A DNA stretch of 64,000 nucleotides from Megachile rotundata (GCF_050947335.1 NW_027474124.1:1-64000); one strand, 5' to 3'. Counted from the stretch's first letter, positions 24,206-38,337 are shown. Translations and numbers: made by a program. Notes: a model not told the origin generated them from the letters alone.

Positions 24206-27200
24206 ATATACCCATAATATGGCTAATAGCATGAGTTAGATTGATAATTATAAGAGTAATAAGTATAGTAATTGTCGTTCTATCGATCATTTAAGCATAA
24301 TATGGCTAATAATATGAGTTAGATTGATAACAGTGAGTGTAATAAGTATAGTGAATGTCGTTCTATCGATCATATCAGCATAATATGGGTAATAATATGA
24401 GTAGGATTGATAATAATAAGAGTAATGAGTATAGTAATTGTAGTTCTATCGATCATTTAAGCATAATATGGCTAATAATATGAGTTAGATTGATAAAAAT
24501 AAGAGTAATGAGTATAGTGATTGTAGTTCTATCGATCATATCTGCATAATATGGTTAATAATATGAGTTAGATTGATAATAATAAGAGTAATAAGTATAG
24601 TATTTGTCGTTCTATCGATCATATAAGCATAATATGGCTAATAATATGAGTTAGATTGATAATAATAAGAGTAATAAGTATAGTAATTGTCGTTCTATCG
24701 ATCATTTAAGCATAATATGGCTAATAATATGAGTCAGATTGATAATAATAACAGTAATAAGTATAGTAATTGTCGTTCTATCGACAATATAAGCATAATA
24801 TGGCTAATAATATGAGTTAGATTGATAATACTAAGAGTAGTGAGTATAGTAATTCTCGTTCTATCGATCATATAAGCATAATATGGCTAATAATATGAGT
24901 TAGATTGATAATAATGAGAGTAATAAGTATAGTAACTGTCGTTCTATCGATCATATAAGCATAATATGGCTAATAATATGAGTTAGAGTGATAATACTAA
25001 GAGTAGTGAGTATAGTAATTCTCATTCTATCGATCATATAAGCATAATATGGCTAATAATATGAGTTAGATTGATAATAATAAGGGTAATAAGTATAGTA
25101 ATTGTCGTTCTCTCGATCATATAAGCATAATATGGCTAATAATATGAGTTAGATTGATAATACTAAGAGGAGCGAGTATAGTAATTGTCGTTCTATCGAT
25201 CATATAAGCATAATATGGCTAATAATATCAGTTAGATTTACAATAATAAGAGTAATAAGTATAGTAATTGTCGTTCTATCGATCATATAAGCACAATATG
25301 GCTAATAATATAAGTTAGATTGATAATAATAAGAGTCATAAGTATAGTAATTGTCGTTCTATCGATCATATCTGCATAATATGGTTAATAATATGAGTTA
25401 GATTGATAATAGTGAGTGTAATAAATATAGTAATTGTCGTTCTATCGCTCATATAAGCACAATATGGCTAATAATATGAGTTAGATTGATAATAATAAGA
25501 GTAATAAGTATAGTAATTGTCGTTCTATCGATCATATAAGCATAATATGGCTAATAATATGAGTTAGACTGATAATAATAAGTGTAATAAGTATAGTAAT
25601 TGTCGTTCTATCGATCATAATTGCATAATATGGTTAATAATATGAATTAGATTGATAATAATAAGAGAAATGAGTATAGTAATTGTCGTACTATCGATCA
25701 TATAAGCATAATATGGCTAATAATATGAGTTAGATTGATAATAGTGAGTGTAATAAATATAGTAATTGTCGTTCTATCGCTCATATAAGCACAATATGGT
25801 TAATAATATGAGTTAGATTGATAATAATAAGAGTAATAAGTATAGTAATTGTCGTTCTATCGATCATATATGCATAATATGGTTAATAATATGAGTTAGA
25901 TTGATAATAGTGAGTGTAATAAGTATAGTGAATGTCGTTCTATCGATCATATCAGCATAATATGGCTAATAATATGAGTTAGATTCATAACAATAAGAGT
26001 AATAAGTATAGTAATTGTCGTTCTCTCGATCATTTAAGCATTATATGGGGAATAATATGAGTTAGATTGATAATATTATGAGTAATAAGTATAGTAATTG
26101 TCGTTATATCGATCATATAACCATAATATGGCTAATAGCATGAGTTAGATTGATAATAATAAGAGTAATGAGTATAGTAATTGTCGTTCTATCTATCATA
26201 TCTGCATAATATGGGTAATAATATGAGTTAGATTCATAATAATAAGAGTAACAAGTACAGTAATTGTCGTTCTATCGATCATATAAGCATAATATGGCTA
26301 ATAATGTGAGTTAGATTTATAATAATAAGAGTAATAAGTATAGTAATTGTCGTTCTATCGATCATATAAGCACAATATGGCTAATAATATGAGTTAGATT
26401 GATAATAATAAGAGTAATAAGTATAGTAATTGTCGTTCTATCGATCATATCTGCATAATATGGTTAATAATATGAGTTAGATTGATAATATTATGAGTAA
26501 TAAGTATAGTAATTGTCGTTATATCGATCATATACCCATAATATGGCTAATAGCATGAGTTAGATTGATAATAATAAGAGTAATGAGTATAGTAATTGTC
26601 GTTCTATCGATCATATCTGCATAATATGGTTAATAATATGAGTTAGATTGATAATAGTGAGTGTAATAAATATAGTAATTGTCGTTCTATCGCTCATATA
26701 AGCACAATATGGCTAATAATATGAGTTACATTGATAATAATAAGAGTAATAAGTATAGTAATTGTCGTTATATCGATCATATAACCATAATATGGTTAAT
26801 AGCATGAGTTAGATTGATAATAATAAGAGTAATGAGTATAGTAATTGTCGTTCTATCGATCATATCTGCATAATATGGTTAATAATATGAGTTAGATTGA
26901 TAATAGTGAGTGTAATAAATATAGTAATTGTCGTTCTATCGCTCTTATAAGCACAATATGGTTAATAATATGAGTTAGATTGATAATAATAAGAGTGATA
27001 AGTATAGTAGTTGTCGTTCTATCGATCATATATGCATAATATGGTTAATAATATGAGTTAGATTGATAATAGTAAATGTAATAAGTATAGTGAATGTCGT
27101 TCTATCGATCATATCAGCATAATATGGGTAATAATATGAGTTGGATTGATAATAATAAGAGTAATGAGTATAGTAATTGTAGTTCTATCGATCATATAAG

Positions 27201-27940
27201 CATAATATGGCTAATAATATGAGTAAGATTCATAATAATAAGAGTAATAAGTATAGTAATTGTCGTTCTATCGATCATTTAAGCATTATATGGGGAATAA
27301 TATGAGTTGGGTTGATAAAAATAAGAATAATAAGTATAGTAATTGTCGTTCTATCGATCATATAAGCATAATATGGCTAATAATATGAGTTAGGTTGATA
27401 ATAACAAGAGTAATAAGTATAGTAAATGTCGTGCTATCGATCATATCTGCATAATATGGTTAATAATATGAGTTAGATGGATAATAGTGACTGTAATAAG
27501 TATAGTAATTGTCGTTCTGTCGACCATATTAGCATAATATGGTTAATAAAATGAGTTAGATTGATAATAATAAGAGTAATAAGTATAGTATTTGTCGTTC
27601 TATCGATCATATAAGCATAATATGGCTAATAATATGAGTTAGATTGATAATAATAAGAGTAATAATTATAGTAATTGTCGTTCTATCGATCATATCTGCA
27701 TAATATGGTTAATAATATGAGTTAGATTGATAATATTATGAGTAATAAGTATAGTAATTGTCGTTATATCGATCATATAACCATAATATGGCTAATAGCA
27801 TGAGTTAGATTGATAATAATAAGAGTAATAAGTATAGTAATTGTCGTTCTATCGATCATATCTGCATAATATGGTTAATAATATGAGTTAGATTGATAAT
27901 ATTATGAGTAATAAGTATAGTAATTGTCGTTATATCGATC
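24206..27940. repeat. Higher-order repeat D, copy 2 (45 monomers)
   Basis: 3735 bp, exactly 45 monomers. The first roughly 1.48 kb matches copy 1 at offset 2656, including ATCAGTTAGATTTAC (22571 and 25227). It then differs: the E-like monomer at about 25637 has AGAAATGAG but then CATATAAGC and AATATGG instead of CAGATAAGC and AACATGG, a hybrid of E and a plain unit. The rest carries a 5-monomer block with ATTATGAG (from 26074) and a GTAAATG block at about 27065. Confidence 0.85.
26074..26488. repeat. 5-monomer block (415 bp), first occurrence
   Basis: Five variants in order: TATTATGAG with TATATCG and ATATAACC; AGAGTAATGAG with CTATCTATC and GGGTAATA; GATTCAT with AGAGTAACAAGTACAG; AATGTGAGTTAGATTTAT with GCACAAT; a near-consensus unit with ATATCTGC. 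The next TATTATG is 415 bp on, at 26489, which is 5 x 83. Confidence 0.83.
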
Positions 27941-30900
27941 ATATACCCATAATATGGCTAATAGCATGAGTTAGATTGATAATTATAAGAGTAATAAGTA
28001 TAGTAATTGTCGTTCTATCGATCATTTAAGCATAATATGGCTAATAATATGAGTTAGATTGATAACAGTGAGTGTAATAAGTATAGTGAATGTCGTTCTA
28101 TCGATCATATCAGCATAATATGGGTAATAATATGAGTAGGATTGATAATAATAAGAGTAATGAGTATAGTAATTGTAGTTCTATCGATCATTTAAGCATA
28201 ATATGGCTAATAATATGAGTTAGATTGATAAAAATAAGAGTAATGAGTATAGTAATTGTAGTTCTATCGATCATATCTGCATAATATGGTTAATAATATG
28301 AGTTAGATTGATAATAATAAGAGTAATAAGTATAGTATTTGTCGTTCTATCGATCATATAAGCATAATATGGCTAATAATATGAGTTAGATTGATAATAA
28401 TAAGAGTAATAAGTATAGTAATTGTCGTTCTATCGATCATTTAAGCATAATATGGCTAATAATATGAGTCAGATTGATAATAATAACAGTAATAAGTATA
28501 GTAATTGTCGTTCTATCGACAATATAAGCATAATATGGCTAATAATATGAGTTAGATTGATAATACTAAGAGTAGTGAGTATAGTAATTCTCGTTCTATC
28601 GATCATATAAGCATAATATGGCTAATAATATGAGTTAGATTGATAATAATGAGAGTAATAAGTATAGTAACTGTCGTTCTATCGATCATATAAGCATAAT
28701 ATGGCTAATAATATGAGTTAGAGTGATAATACTAAGAGTAGTGAGTATAGTAATTCTCATTCTATCGATCATATAAGCATAATATGGCTAATAATATGAG
28801 TTAGATTGATAATAATAAGGGTAATAAGTATAGTAATTGTCGTTCTCTCGATCATATAAGCATAATATGGCTAATAATATGAGTTAGATTGATAATACTA
28901 AGAGGAGCGAGTATAGTAATTGTCGTTCTATCGATCATATAAGCATAATATGGCTAATAATATCAGTTAGATTTACAATAATAAGAGTAATAAGTATAGT
29001 AATTGTCGTTCTATCGATCATATAAGCACAATATGGCTAATAATATAAGTTAGATTGATAATAATAAGAGTCATAAGTATAGTAATTGTCGTTCTATCGA
29101 TCATATCTGCATAATATGGTTAATAATATGAGTTAGATTGATAATAGTGAGTGTAATAAATATAGTAATTGTCGTTCTATCGCTCATATAAGCACAATAT
29201 GGCTAATAATATGAGTTAGATTGATAATAATAAGAGTAATAAGTATAGTAATTGTCGTTCTATCGATCATATAAGCATAATATGGCTAATAATATGAGTT
29301 AGACTGATAATAATAAGTGTAATAAGTATAGTAATTGTCGTTCTATCGATCATAATTGCATAATATGGTTAATAATATGAATTAGATTGATAATAATAAG
29401 AGAAATGAGTAAAGTAATTGTCGTACTATCGATCATATAAGCATAATATGGCTAATAATATGAGTTAGATTGATAATAGTGAGTGTAATAAATATAGTAA
29501 TTGTCGTTCTATCGCTCATATAAGCACAATATGGTTAATAATATGAGTTAGATTGATAATAATAAGAGTAATAAGTATAGTAATTGTCGTTCTATCGATC
29601 ATATATGCATAATATGGTTAATAATATGAGTTAGATTGATAATAGTGAGTGTAATAAGTATAGTGAATGTCGTACTATCGATCATATCAGCATAATATGG
29701 CTAATAATATGAGTTAGATTCATAATAATAAGAGTAATAAGTATAGTAATTGTCGTTCTATCGATCATATAAGCATAATAGGGCTAATAATATGAGTTAG
29801 ATTGATAATAATAAGAGTAATAAGTATAGTAATTGTCGTTCTATCGATCATATCTGCATAATATGGTTAATAATATGAGTTAGATTGATAATATTATGAG
29901 TAATAAGTATAGTAATTGTCGTTATATCGATCATATAACCATAATATGGCTAATAGCATGAGTTAGATTGATAATAATAAGAGTAATGAGTATAGTAATT
30001 GTCGTTCTATCTATCATATCTGCATAATATGGGTAATAATATGAGTTAGATTCATAATAATAAGAGTAACAAGTACAGTAATTGTCGTTCTATCGATCAT
30101 ATAAGCATAATATGGCTAATAATGTGAGTTAGATTTATAATAATAAGAGTAATAAGTATAGTAATTGTCGTTCTATCGATCATATAAGCACAATATGGCT
30201 AATAATATGAGTTAGATTGATAATAATAAGAGTAATAAGTATAGTAATTGTCGTTCTATCGATCATATCTGCATAATATGGTTAATAATATGAGTTAGAT
30301 TGATAATATTATGAGTAATAAGTATAGTAATTGTCGTTATATCGATCATATAACCATAATATGGCTAATAGCATGAGTTAGATTGATAATAATAAGAGTA
30401 ATGAGTATAGTAATTGTCGTTCTATCTATCATATCTGCATAATATGGGTAATAATATGAGTTAGATTCATAATAATAAGAGTAACAAGTACAGTAATTGT
30501 CGTTCTATCGATCATATAAGCATAATATGGCTAATAATGTGAGTTAGATTTATAATAATAAGAGTAATAAGTATAGTAATTGTCGTTCTATCGATCATAT
30601 AAGCACAATATGGCTAATAATATGAGTTAGATTGATAATAATAAGAGTAATAAGTATAGTAATTGTCGTTCTATCGATCATATCTGCATAATATGGTTAA
30701 TAATATGAGTTAGATTGATAATATTATGAGTAATAAGTATAGTAATTGTCGTTATATCGATCATATACCCATAATATGGCTAATAGCATGAGTTAGATTG
30801 ATAATAATAAGAGTAATGAGTATAGTAATTGTCGTTCTATCGATCATATCTGCATAATATGGTTAATAATATGAGTTAGATTGATAATAGTGAGTGTAAT

Positions 30901-31924
30901 AAATATAGTAATTGTCGTTCTATCGCTCATATAAGCACAATATGGCTAATAATATGAGTTACATTGATAATAATAAGAGTAATAAGTATAGTAATTGTCG
31001 TTATATCGATCATATAACCATAATATGGTTAATAGCATGAGTTAGATTGATAATAATAAGAGTAATGAGTATAGTAATTGTCGTTCTATCGATCATATCT
31101 GCATAATATGGTTAATAATATGAGTTAGATTGATAATAGTGAGTGTAATAAATATAGTAATTGTCGTTCTATCGCTCTTATAAGCACAATATGGTTAATA
31201 ATATGAGTTAGATTGATAATAATAAGAGTAATGAGTATAGTAATTGTCGTTCTATCTATCATATCTGCATAATATGGGTAATAATATGAGTTAGATTCAT
31301 AATAATAAGAGTAACAAGTACAGTAATTGTCGTTCTATCGATCATATAAGCATAATATGGCTAATAATGTGAGTTAGATTTATAATAATAAGAGTAATAA
31401 GTATAGTAATTGTCGTTCTATCGATCATATAAGCACAATATGGCTAATAATATGAGTTAGATTGATAATAATAAGAGTAATAAGTATAGTAATTGTCGTT
31501 CTATCGATCATATCTGCATAATATGGTTAATAATATGAGTTAGATTGATAATATTATGAGTAATAAGTATAGTATTTGTCGTTCTATCGATCATATAAGC
31601 ATAATATGGCTAATAATATGAGTTAGATTGATAATAATAAGAGTAATAATTATAGTAATTGTCGTTCTATCGATCATATCTGCATAATATGGTTAATAAT
31701 ATGAGTTAGATTGATAATATTATGAGTAATAAGTATAGTAATTGTCGTTATATCGATCATATAACCATAATATGGCTAATAGCATGAGTTAGATTGATAA
31801 TAATAAGAGTAATAAGTATAGTAATTGTCGTTCTATCGATCATATCTGCATAATATGGTTAATAATATGAGTTAGATTGATAATATTATGAGTAATAAGT
31901 ATAGTAATTGTCGTTATATCGATC
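27941..31924. repeat. Higher-order repeat D, copy 3 (48 monomers)
   Basis: 3984 bp, exactly 48 monomers. It matches copy 2 at offset 3735 for about 1.8 kb, including the E/plain hybrid (near 29374, with a private AGTAAAG). It is longer because the 5-monomer ATTATGAG block is present in tandem (29892, 30307) and again in part near 31210. A monomer with GTTACATTGAT at 30959 matches 26726 at offset 4233 (51 monomers), so copies 2 and 3 stay homologous through these expansions. Confidence 0.85.
29892..30721. repeat. 5-monomer block duplicated in tandem
   Basis: Two successive 415-bp copies with TATTATG starts at 29892, 30307 and (next block) 30722. They match each other and 26074-26488 unit for unit. 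A further incomplete copy, lacking the TATTATG unit at its head, lies at about 31210-31551. The block is absent from copy 1 of the surrounding higher-order repeat, so it expanded within copies 2 and 3. Confidence 0.84.
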
Positions 31925-32700
31925 ATATACCCATAATATGGCTAATAGCATGAGTTAGATTGATAATTATAAGAGTAATAAGTATAGTAATTGTCGTTCT
32001 ATCGATCATTTAAGCATAATATGGCTAATAATATGAGTTAGATTGATAACAGTGAGTGTAATAAGTATAGTGAATGTCGTTCTATCGATCATATCAGCAT
32101 AATATGGGTAATAATATGAGTAGGATTGATAATAATAAGAGTAATGAGTATAGTAATTGTAGTTCTATCGATCATTTAAGCATAATATGGCTAATAATAT
32201 GAGTTAGATTGATAAAAATAAGAGTAATGAGTATAGTGATTGTAGTTCTATCGATCATATCTGCATAATATGGTTAATAATATGAGTTAGATTGATAATA
32301 ATAAGAGTAATAAGTATAGTATTTGTCGTTCTATCGATCATATAAGCATAATATGGCTAATAATATGAGTTAGATTGATAATAATAAGAGTAATAAGTAT
32401 AGTAATTGTCGTTCTATCGATCATTTAAGCATAATATGGCTAATAATATGAGTCAGATTGATAATAATAACAGTAATAAGTATAGTAATTGTCGTTCTAT
32501 CGACAATATAAGCATAATATGGCTAATAATATGAGTTAGATTGATAATACTAAGAGTAGTGAGTATAGTAATTCTCGTTCTATCGATCATATAAGCATAA
32601 TATGGCTAATAATATGAGTTAGATTGATAATAATGAGAGTAATAAGTATAGTAACTGTCGTTCTATCGATCATATAAGCATAATATGGCTAATAATATGA
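31925..32700. repeat. Higher-order repeat D, copy 4 (truncated)
   Basis: Begins with the ATATACCC tag and follows the same order as copies 1-3 up to the AATGAGAG..AACTGTCG unit. At about 32700 it switches to a GATAAAAATAAGAG..AGTGATTGTAG unit that belongs earlier in the repeat. The join is in register. Confidence 0.83.
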
Positions 32701-33400
32701 GTTAGATTGATAAAAATAAGAGTAATGAGTATAGTGATTGTAGTTCTATCGATCATATCTGCATAATATGGTTAATAATATGAGTTAGATTGATAATAAT
32801 AAGGGTAATAAGTATAGTAATTGTCGTTCTCTCGATCATTTAAGCATTATATGGGGAATAATATGAGTTGGGTTGATAAAAATAAGAATAATAAGTATAG
32901 TAATTGTCGTTCTATCGATCATTTAAGCATAATATGGCTAATAATATGAGTCAGATTGATAATAATAACAGTAATAAGTATAGTAATTGTCGTTCTATCG
33001 ACAATATAAGCATAATATGGCTAATAATATGAGTTAGATTGATAATACTAAGAGTAGTGAGTATAGTAATTCTCGTTCTATCGATCATATAAGCATAATA
33101 TGGCTAATAATATGAGTTAGATTGATAATAATGAGAGTAATAAGTATAGTAACTGTCGTTCTATCGATCATATAAGCATAATATGGCTAATAATATGAGT
33201 TAGAGTGATAATACTAAGAGTAGTGAGTATAGTAATTCTCATTCTATCGATCATATAAGCATAATATGGCTAATAATATGAGTTAGATTGATAATAATAA
33301 GGGTAATAAGTATAGTAATTGTCGTTCTCTCGATCATTTAAGCATTATATGGGGAATAATATGAGTTGGGTTGATAAAAATAAGAATAATAAGTATAGTA
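32375..33400. repeat. 6-monomer (498-bp) tandem duplication
   Basis: CAGTAATAAG markers at 32471 and 32969 and AAGGGTAATAAG at 32801 and 33299 are each 498 bp apart (6 x 83). The unit holds the AACAG, CGACAATATAAG, ACTAAGAGTAG, AATGAGAG, one variable, and GGGTAATAAG monomers. The fifth member differs: GATAAAAATAAGAG in the first copy, AGAGTGATAATACTAAG in the second. The second matches other copies of this series, so the first is the altered one. Confidence 0.8.
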
Positions 33401-34190
33401 ATTGTCGTTCTATCGATCATATAAGCATAATATGGCTAATAATATGAGTTAGGTTGATAATAACAGGAGTAATAAGTATAGTAAATGTCGTGCTATCGAT
33501 CATATCTGCATAATATGGTTAATAATATGAGTTAGATGGATAATAGTGACTGTAATAAGTATAGTAATTGTCGTTCTGTCGACCATATTAGCATAATATG
33601 GTTAATAAAATGAGTTAGATTGATAATAATAAGAGTAATAAGTATAGTATTTGTCGTTCTATCGATCATATAAGCATAATATGGCTAATAATATGAGTTA
33701 GATTGATAATAATAAGAGTAATAATTATAGTAATTGTCGTTCTATCGATCATATCTGCATAATATGGTTAATAATATGAGTTAGATTGATAATATTATGA
33801 GTAATAAGTATAGTAATTGTCGTTATATCGATCATATAACCATAATATGGCTAATAGCATGAGTTAGATTGATAATAATAAGAGTAATGAGTATAGTAAT
33901 TGTCGTTCTATCGATCATATCTGCATAATATGGTTAATAATATGAGTTAGATTGATAATAGTGAGTGTAATAAGTATAGTAATTGTCGTTCTGTCGATCA
34001 TATTAGCATAATATGGTTAATAAAATGAGTTAGATTGATAATAATAAGAGTAATAAGTATAGTATTTGTCGTTCTATCGATCATATAAGCATAATATGGC
34101 TAATAATACGAGTTAGATTGATAATAATAAGAGTAATGAGTATAGTAATTGTAGTTCTATCGATCATTTAAGCATAATATGGCTAATAAT
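33360..34190. repeat. Mosaic with a copy of 27300-27760
   Basis: The private change GTTAGATGGAT with GTGACTGTAATAAG occurs at 27472 and 33531, an offset of 6059 (exactly 73 monomers). GGGTTGATAAAAATAAG, AATAACA(A/G)GAG and the TCTGTCGACC unit accompany it in both. A TATTATG unit at 33793 follows. The stretch joins to the copy of the 14.85-17.06 kb segment near 34190. Confidence 0.8.
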
Positions 34191-34603
34191 ATGAGTTAGA
34201 TTGATAATAATAAGAGTAATGAGTATAGTGATTGTAGTTCTATCGATCATATCTGCATAATATGGTTAATAATATGAGTTAGATTGATAATAATAAGAGT
34301 AATAAGTATAGTAATTGTCGTTATATCGATCATATAACCATAATATGGCTAAGAGCATGAGTTAGATTGATAATAATAAGAGTAATGAGTATAGTAATTG
34401 TCGTTCTATCGATCATATCTGCATAATATGGTTAATAATATGAGTTAGATTGATAATAGTGAGTGTAATAAATATAGTAATTGTCGTTCTATCGCTCATA
34501 TAAGCACAATATGGCTAATAATATGAGTTAGATTGATAATAATAAGAGTAATAATTATAGTAATTGTCGTTCTATCGATCATATAAGCATAATATGGCTA
34601 ATA

Positions 34604-34685
34604 ATTGAGTTAGATTGATAATAATAAGTGTATTAAGTATAGTAATTGTCGTTCTATCGATCATAATTGCATAATATGGTTAATA
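34604..34685 (+). repeat. L monomer, 82 bp
   Basis: Fifth L copy, directly upstream of the E monomer at 34686. It is the counterpart of 15266-15347 and the only L monomer between 15.4 and 43.9 kb, so repeat F downstream lost it or replaced it with a GAATGATAATAATAAG unit. Confidence 0.9.
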
Positions 34686-36428
34686 ATATGAATTAGATTG
34701 ATAATAATAAGAGAAATGAGTATAGTAATTGTCGTACTATCGATCAGATAAGCATAACATGGCTAATAATATGAGTCAGATTGATAATAATAAGTGTAAT
34801 AAGTATAGTAATTGTCGTTCTATCGATCATACCTGCATAATATGGTTAATAATATGAGTTAGATTGATAACAATAAGAGTAATGAGTATAGTAATTGTCG
34901 TACTATCGATCATATAAGCATAATATGGCTTATAATGTGAGTTAGATTGATAATAGTGAGTGCAATAAATATAGTAATTGTCGTTCTATCGCTAATATAA
35001 GCACAATATGGCTAATAATATGAGTTAGATTGATAATAATAAGAGTAATAAGTATAGTAATTGTCGTTCTATCGATCATATAAGCATAATATGGCTAATA
35101 ATATGAGTTAGATTGATAATAATAAGAGTAATAAGTACAGTAATTGTCGTTCTATCGATCATTTAAGCATAATATGGCTAATAATATGAGTCAGATTGAT
35201 AATAAAAACAGTAATAAGTATAGTAATTGTCGTTCTATCGATAATATAAGCATAATATGGCTAATAATATGAGTTAGATTGATAATACTAAGAGCAGTGA
35301 GTATAGTAATTCTCGTTCTATCGATCATATAAGCATAATATGGCTAATAATATGAGTTAGATTGATAATAATAAGAGTAATGAGTATAGTTATTGTAGTT
35401 CTATCGATCATTTAAGCATAATATGGCTAATAATATGAGTTAGATTGATAATAATAAGAGTAATAAGTATAGTAATTGTCGTTCTATCGATCATTTAAGC
35501 ATAATATGGCTAATAATATGAGTCAGATTGACAATAATAACAGTAATAAGTATAGTAATTGTCGTTCTATCGATAATATAAGCATAATATGGCTAATAAT
35601 ATGAGTTAGATTGATAATACTAAGGGCAGTGAGTATAGTAATTATCGTTCTATCGATCATATAAGCATAATATGGCTAATAATATGAGTTAGATTGATAA
35701 TAATAAGAGTAATGAGTATAGTAATTGTAGTTCTATCGATCATTTAAGCATAATATGGCTAATAATATGAGTTAGATTGATAATAATAACAGTAATAAGT
35801 ATAGTAATTGTCGTTCTATCGCTCATATAAGCACAATATGGCTAATAATATGAGTTAGATTGATAATAATAAGGGTAATAAGTATAGTTATTGTCGTTCT
35901 ATCGATCATATAAGCATAATATGGCTAATAATATGAGTTAGTTTGATAATAATAAGTGTAATAAGTATAGTAATTGTCGTTCTATCGATCATATTAGCAT
36001 AATATGGCTAATAATATGAGTTAGATTGATAATAGTGAGTGTAATAAGTATAGTGAATGTCGTTCTATCGATCATATCAGCATAATATGGGTAATAATAT
36101 GAGTTGGATTCATAATAATAAGAGCAATGAGTATAGTAATTGTAGTTCTATCGATCATATAAGCATAATATGGCTAATAATATGAGTCAGATTCATAATA
36201 ATAAGAGTAATAAGTATAGTAGTTGTCGTTCTATCGATCATTTTAGCATAATATGGCGAATAATATGAGTTGGGTTGATAAAAATAAGTGTAATAAGTAT
36301 AGTAATTGTCGTTCTATCGATCATATCAGCATAATATGGTTAATAATATGAGTTAGAATGATAATAATAAGAGTAATAAGTATAGTAATTGTCGTTCTAT
36401 CGATCATAATTGCATAATATGGTTAATA
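34686..36428. repeat. Higher-order repeat F, copy 0 (21 monomers)
   Basis: 1743 bp from one E monomer to the next. It shares most variants with the three 23-monomer copies that follow, including CGCTAATATAAGCAC, AAAAACAG, AAGAGCAGTGAG, AAGGGTAATAAG, GGATTCAT and GGCGAATA. It has the 4-monomer duplication of 15.8-16.4 kb in place of their 6-monomer one. It looks like the founder from which the 23-monomer unit was derived. Confidence 0.83.
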
Positions 36429-38337
36429 ATATGAATTAGATTGATAATAATAAGAGAAATGAGTATAGTAATTGTCGTACTATCGATCAGATAAGCATAA
36501 CATGGCTAATAATATGAGTCAGATTGATAATAATAAGTGTAATAAGTATAGTAATTCTCGTTCTATCGATCATACCTGCATAATATGGTTAATAATATGA
36601 GTTAGATTGATAACAATAAGAGTAATGAGTATAGTAATTGTCGTACTATCGATCATATAAGCATAATATGGCTTATAATGTGAGTTAGATTGATAATAGT
36701 GAGTGCAATAAATATAGTAATTGTCGTTCTATCGCTAATATAAGCACAAAATGGCTAATAATATGAGTTAGATTGATAATAATAAGAGTAATAAGTATAG
36801 TAATTGTCGTTCTATCGATCATATAAGCATAATATGGCTAATAATATGAGTTAGATTGATAATAATAAGAGTAATAAGTACAGTAATTGTCGTTCTATCG
36901 ATCATTTAAGCATAATATGGCTAATAATATGAGTCAGATTGATAATAAAAACAGTAATAAGTATAGTAATTGTCGTTCTATCGATAATATAAGCATAATA
37001 TGGCTAATAATATGAGTTAGATTGATAATACTAAGAGCAGTGAGTATAGTAATTCTCGTTCTATCGATCATATAAGCATAATATGGCTAATAATATGAGT
37101 TAGATTGATAATAATAAGAGTAATGAGTATAGTAATTGTAGTTCTATCGATCATTTAAGCATAATATGGCTAATAATATGAGTTAGATTGATAATAATAA
37201 CAGTAATAAGTATAGTAATTGTCGTTCTATCGCTCATATAAGCACAATATGGCTAATAATATGAGTTAGATTGATAATAATAAGGGTAATAAGTATAGTT
37301 ATTGTCGTTCTATCGATCATATAAGCATAATATGGCTAATAATATGAGTTAGATTGATAATAATAAGTGTAATAAGTATAGTAATTGTCGTTCTATCGAT
37401 CATATTAGCATAATATGGCTAATAATATGAGTTAGATTGATAATAGTGAGTGTAATAAGTATAGTGAATGTCGTTCTATCGATCATATCAGCATAATATG
37501 GGTAATAATATGAGTTGGATTCATAATAATAAGAGCAATGAGTATAGTAATTGTAGTTCTATCGATCATATAAGCATAATATGGCTAATAATATGAGTTA
37601 GATTGATAATAATAAGAGTAATGAGTATAGTAATTGTAGTTCTATCGATCATTTAAGCATAATATGGCTAATAATATGAGTTAGATTGATAATAATAACA
37701 GTAATAAGTATAGTAATTGTCGTTCTATCGCTCATATAAGCACAATATGGCTAATAATATGAGTTAGATTGATAATAATAAGGGTAATAAGTATAGTTAT
37801 TGTCGTTCTATCGATCATATAAGCATAATATGGCTAATAATATGAGTTAGATTGATAATAATAAGTGTAATAAGTATAGTAATTGTCGTTCTATCGATCA
37901 TATTAGCATAATATGGCTAATAATATGAGTTAGATTGATAATAGTGAGTGTAATAAGTATAGTGAATGTCGTTCTATCGATCATATCAGCATAATATGGG
38001 TAATAATATGAGTTGGATTCATAATAATAAGAGCAATGAGTATAGTAATTGTAGTTCTATCGATCATATAAGCATAATATGGCTAATAATATGAGTCAGA
38101 TTCATAATAATAAGAGTAATAAGTATAGTAGTTGTCGTTCTATCGATCATTTTAGCATAATATGGCGAATAATATGAGTTGGGTTGATAAAAATAAGTGT
38201 AATAAGTATAGTAATTGTCGTTCTATCGATCATATCAGCATAATATGGTTAATAATATGAGTTAGAATGATAATAATAAGAGTAATAAGTATAGTAATTG
38301 TCGTTCTATCGATCATAATTGCATAATATGGTTAATA
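36429..38337. repeat. Higher-order repeat F, copy 1 (23 monomers, 1909 bp)
   Basis: Exactly 23 x 83 bp. The E cassette opens the unit; its second monomer has AATTCTCG (shared by copies 1-3) and its fourth ends CGCTAATATAAGCACAAAATGG. An internal 6-monomer duplication occupies 37093-37590 and 37591-38088. I see few differences from copy 2: copy 1 has CTAATATAAG near 36733 and AATATGAG near 37923, where copies 2 and 3 have CTAATGTAAG and AATACGAG. Confidence 0.9.
37093..38088. repeat. Nested 6-monomer duplication (2 x 498 bp)
   Basis: The unit is AGAGTAATGAG with CATTTAAGC; AACAG with CGCTCAT; AAGGGTAATAAG; AAGTGTAATAAG with CATATTAGC; GTGAGTG with GAATG; GGATTCAT with AGAGCAATGAG. It occurs at 37093-37590 and 37591-38088. 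The same nested pair recurs in the next two 1909-bp copies (from about 39002 and 40911), so this duplication preceded amplification of the 23-monomer unit. Confidence 0.87.
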
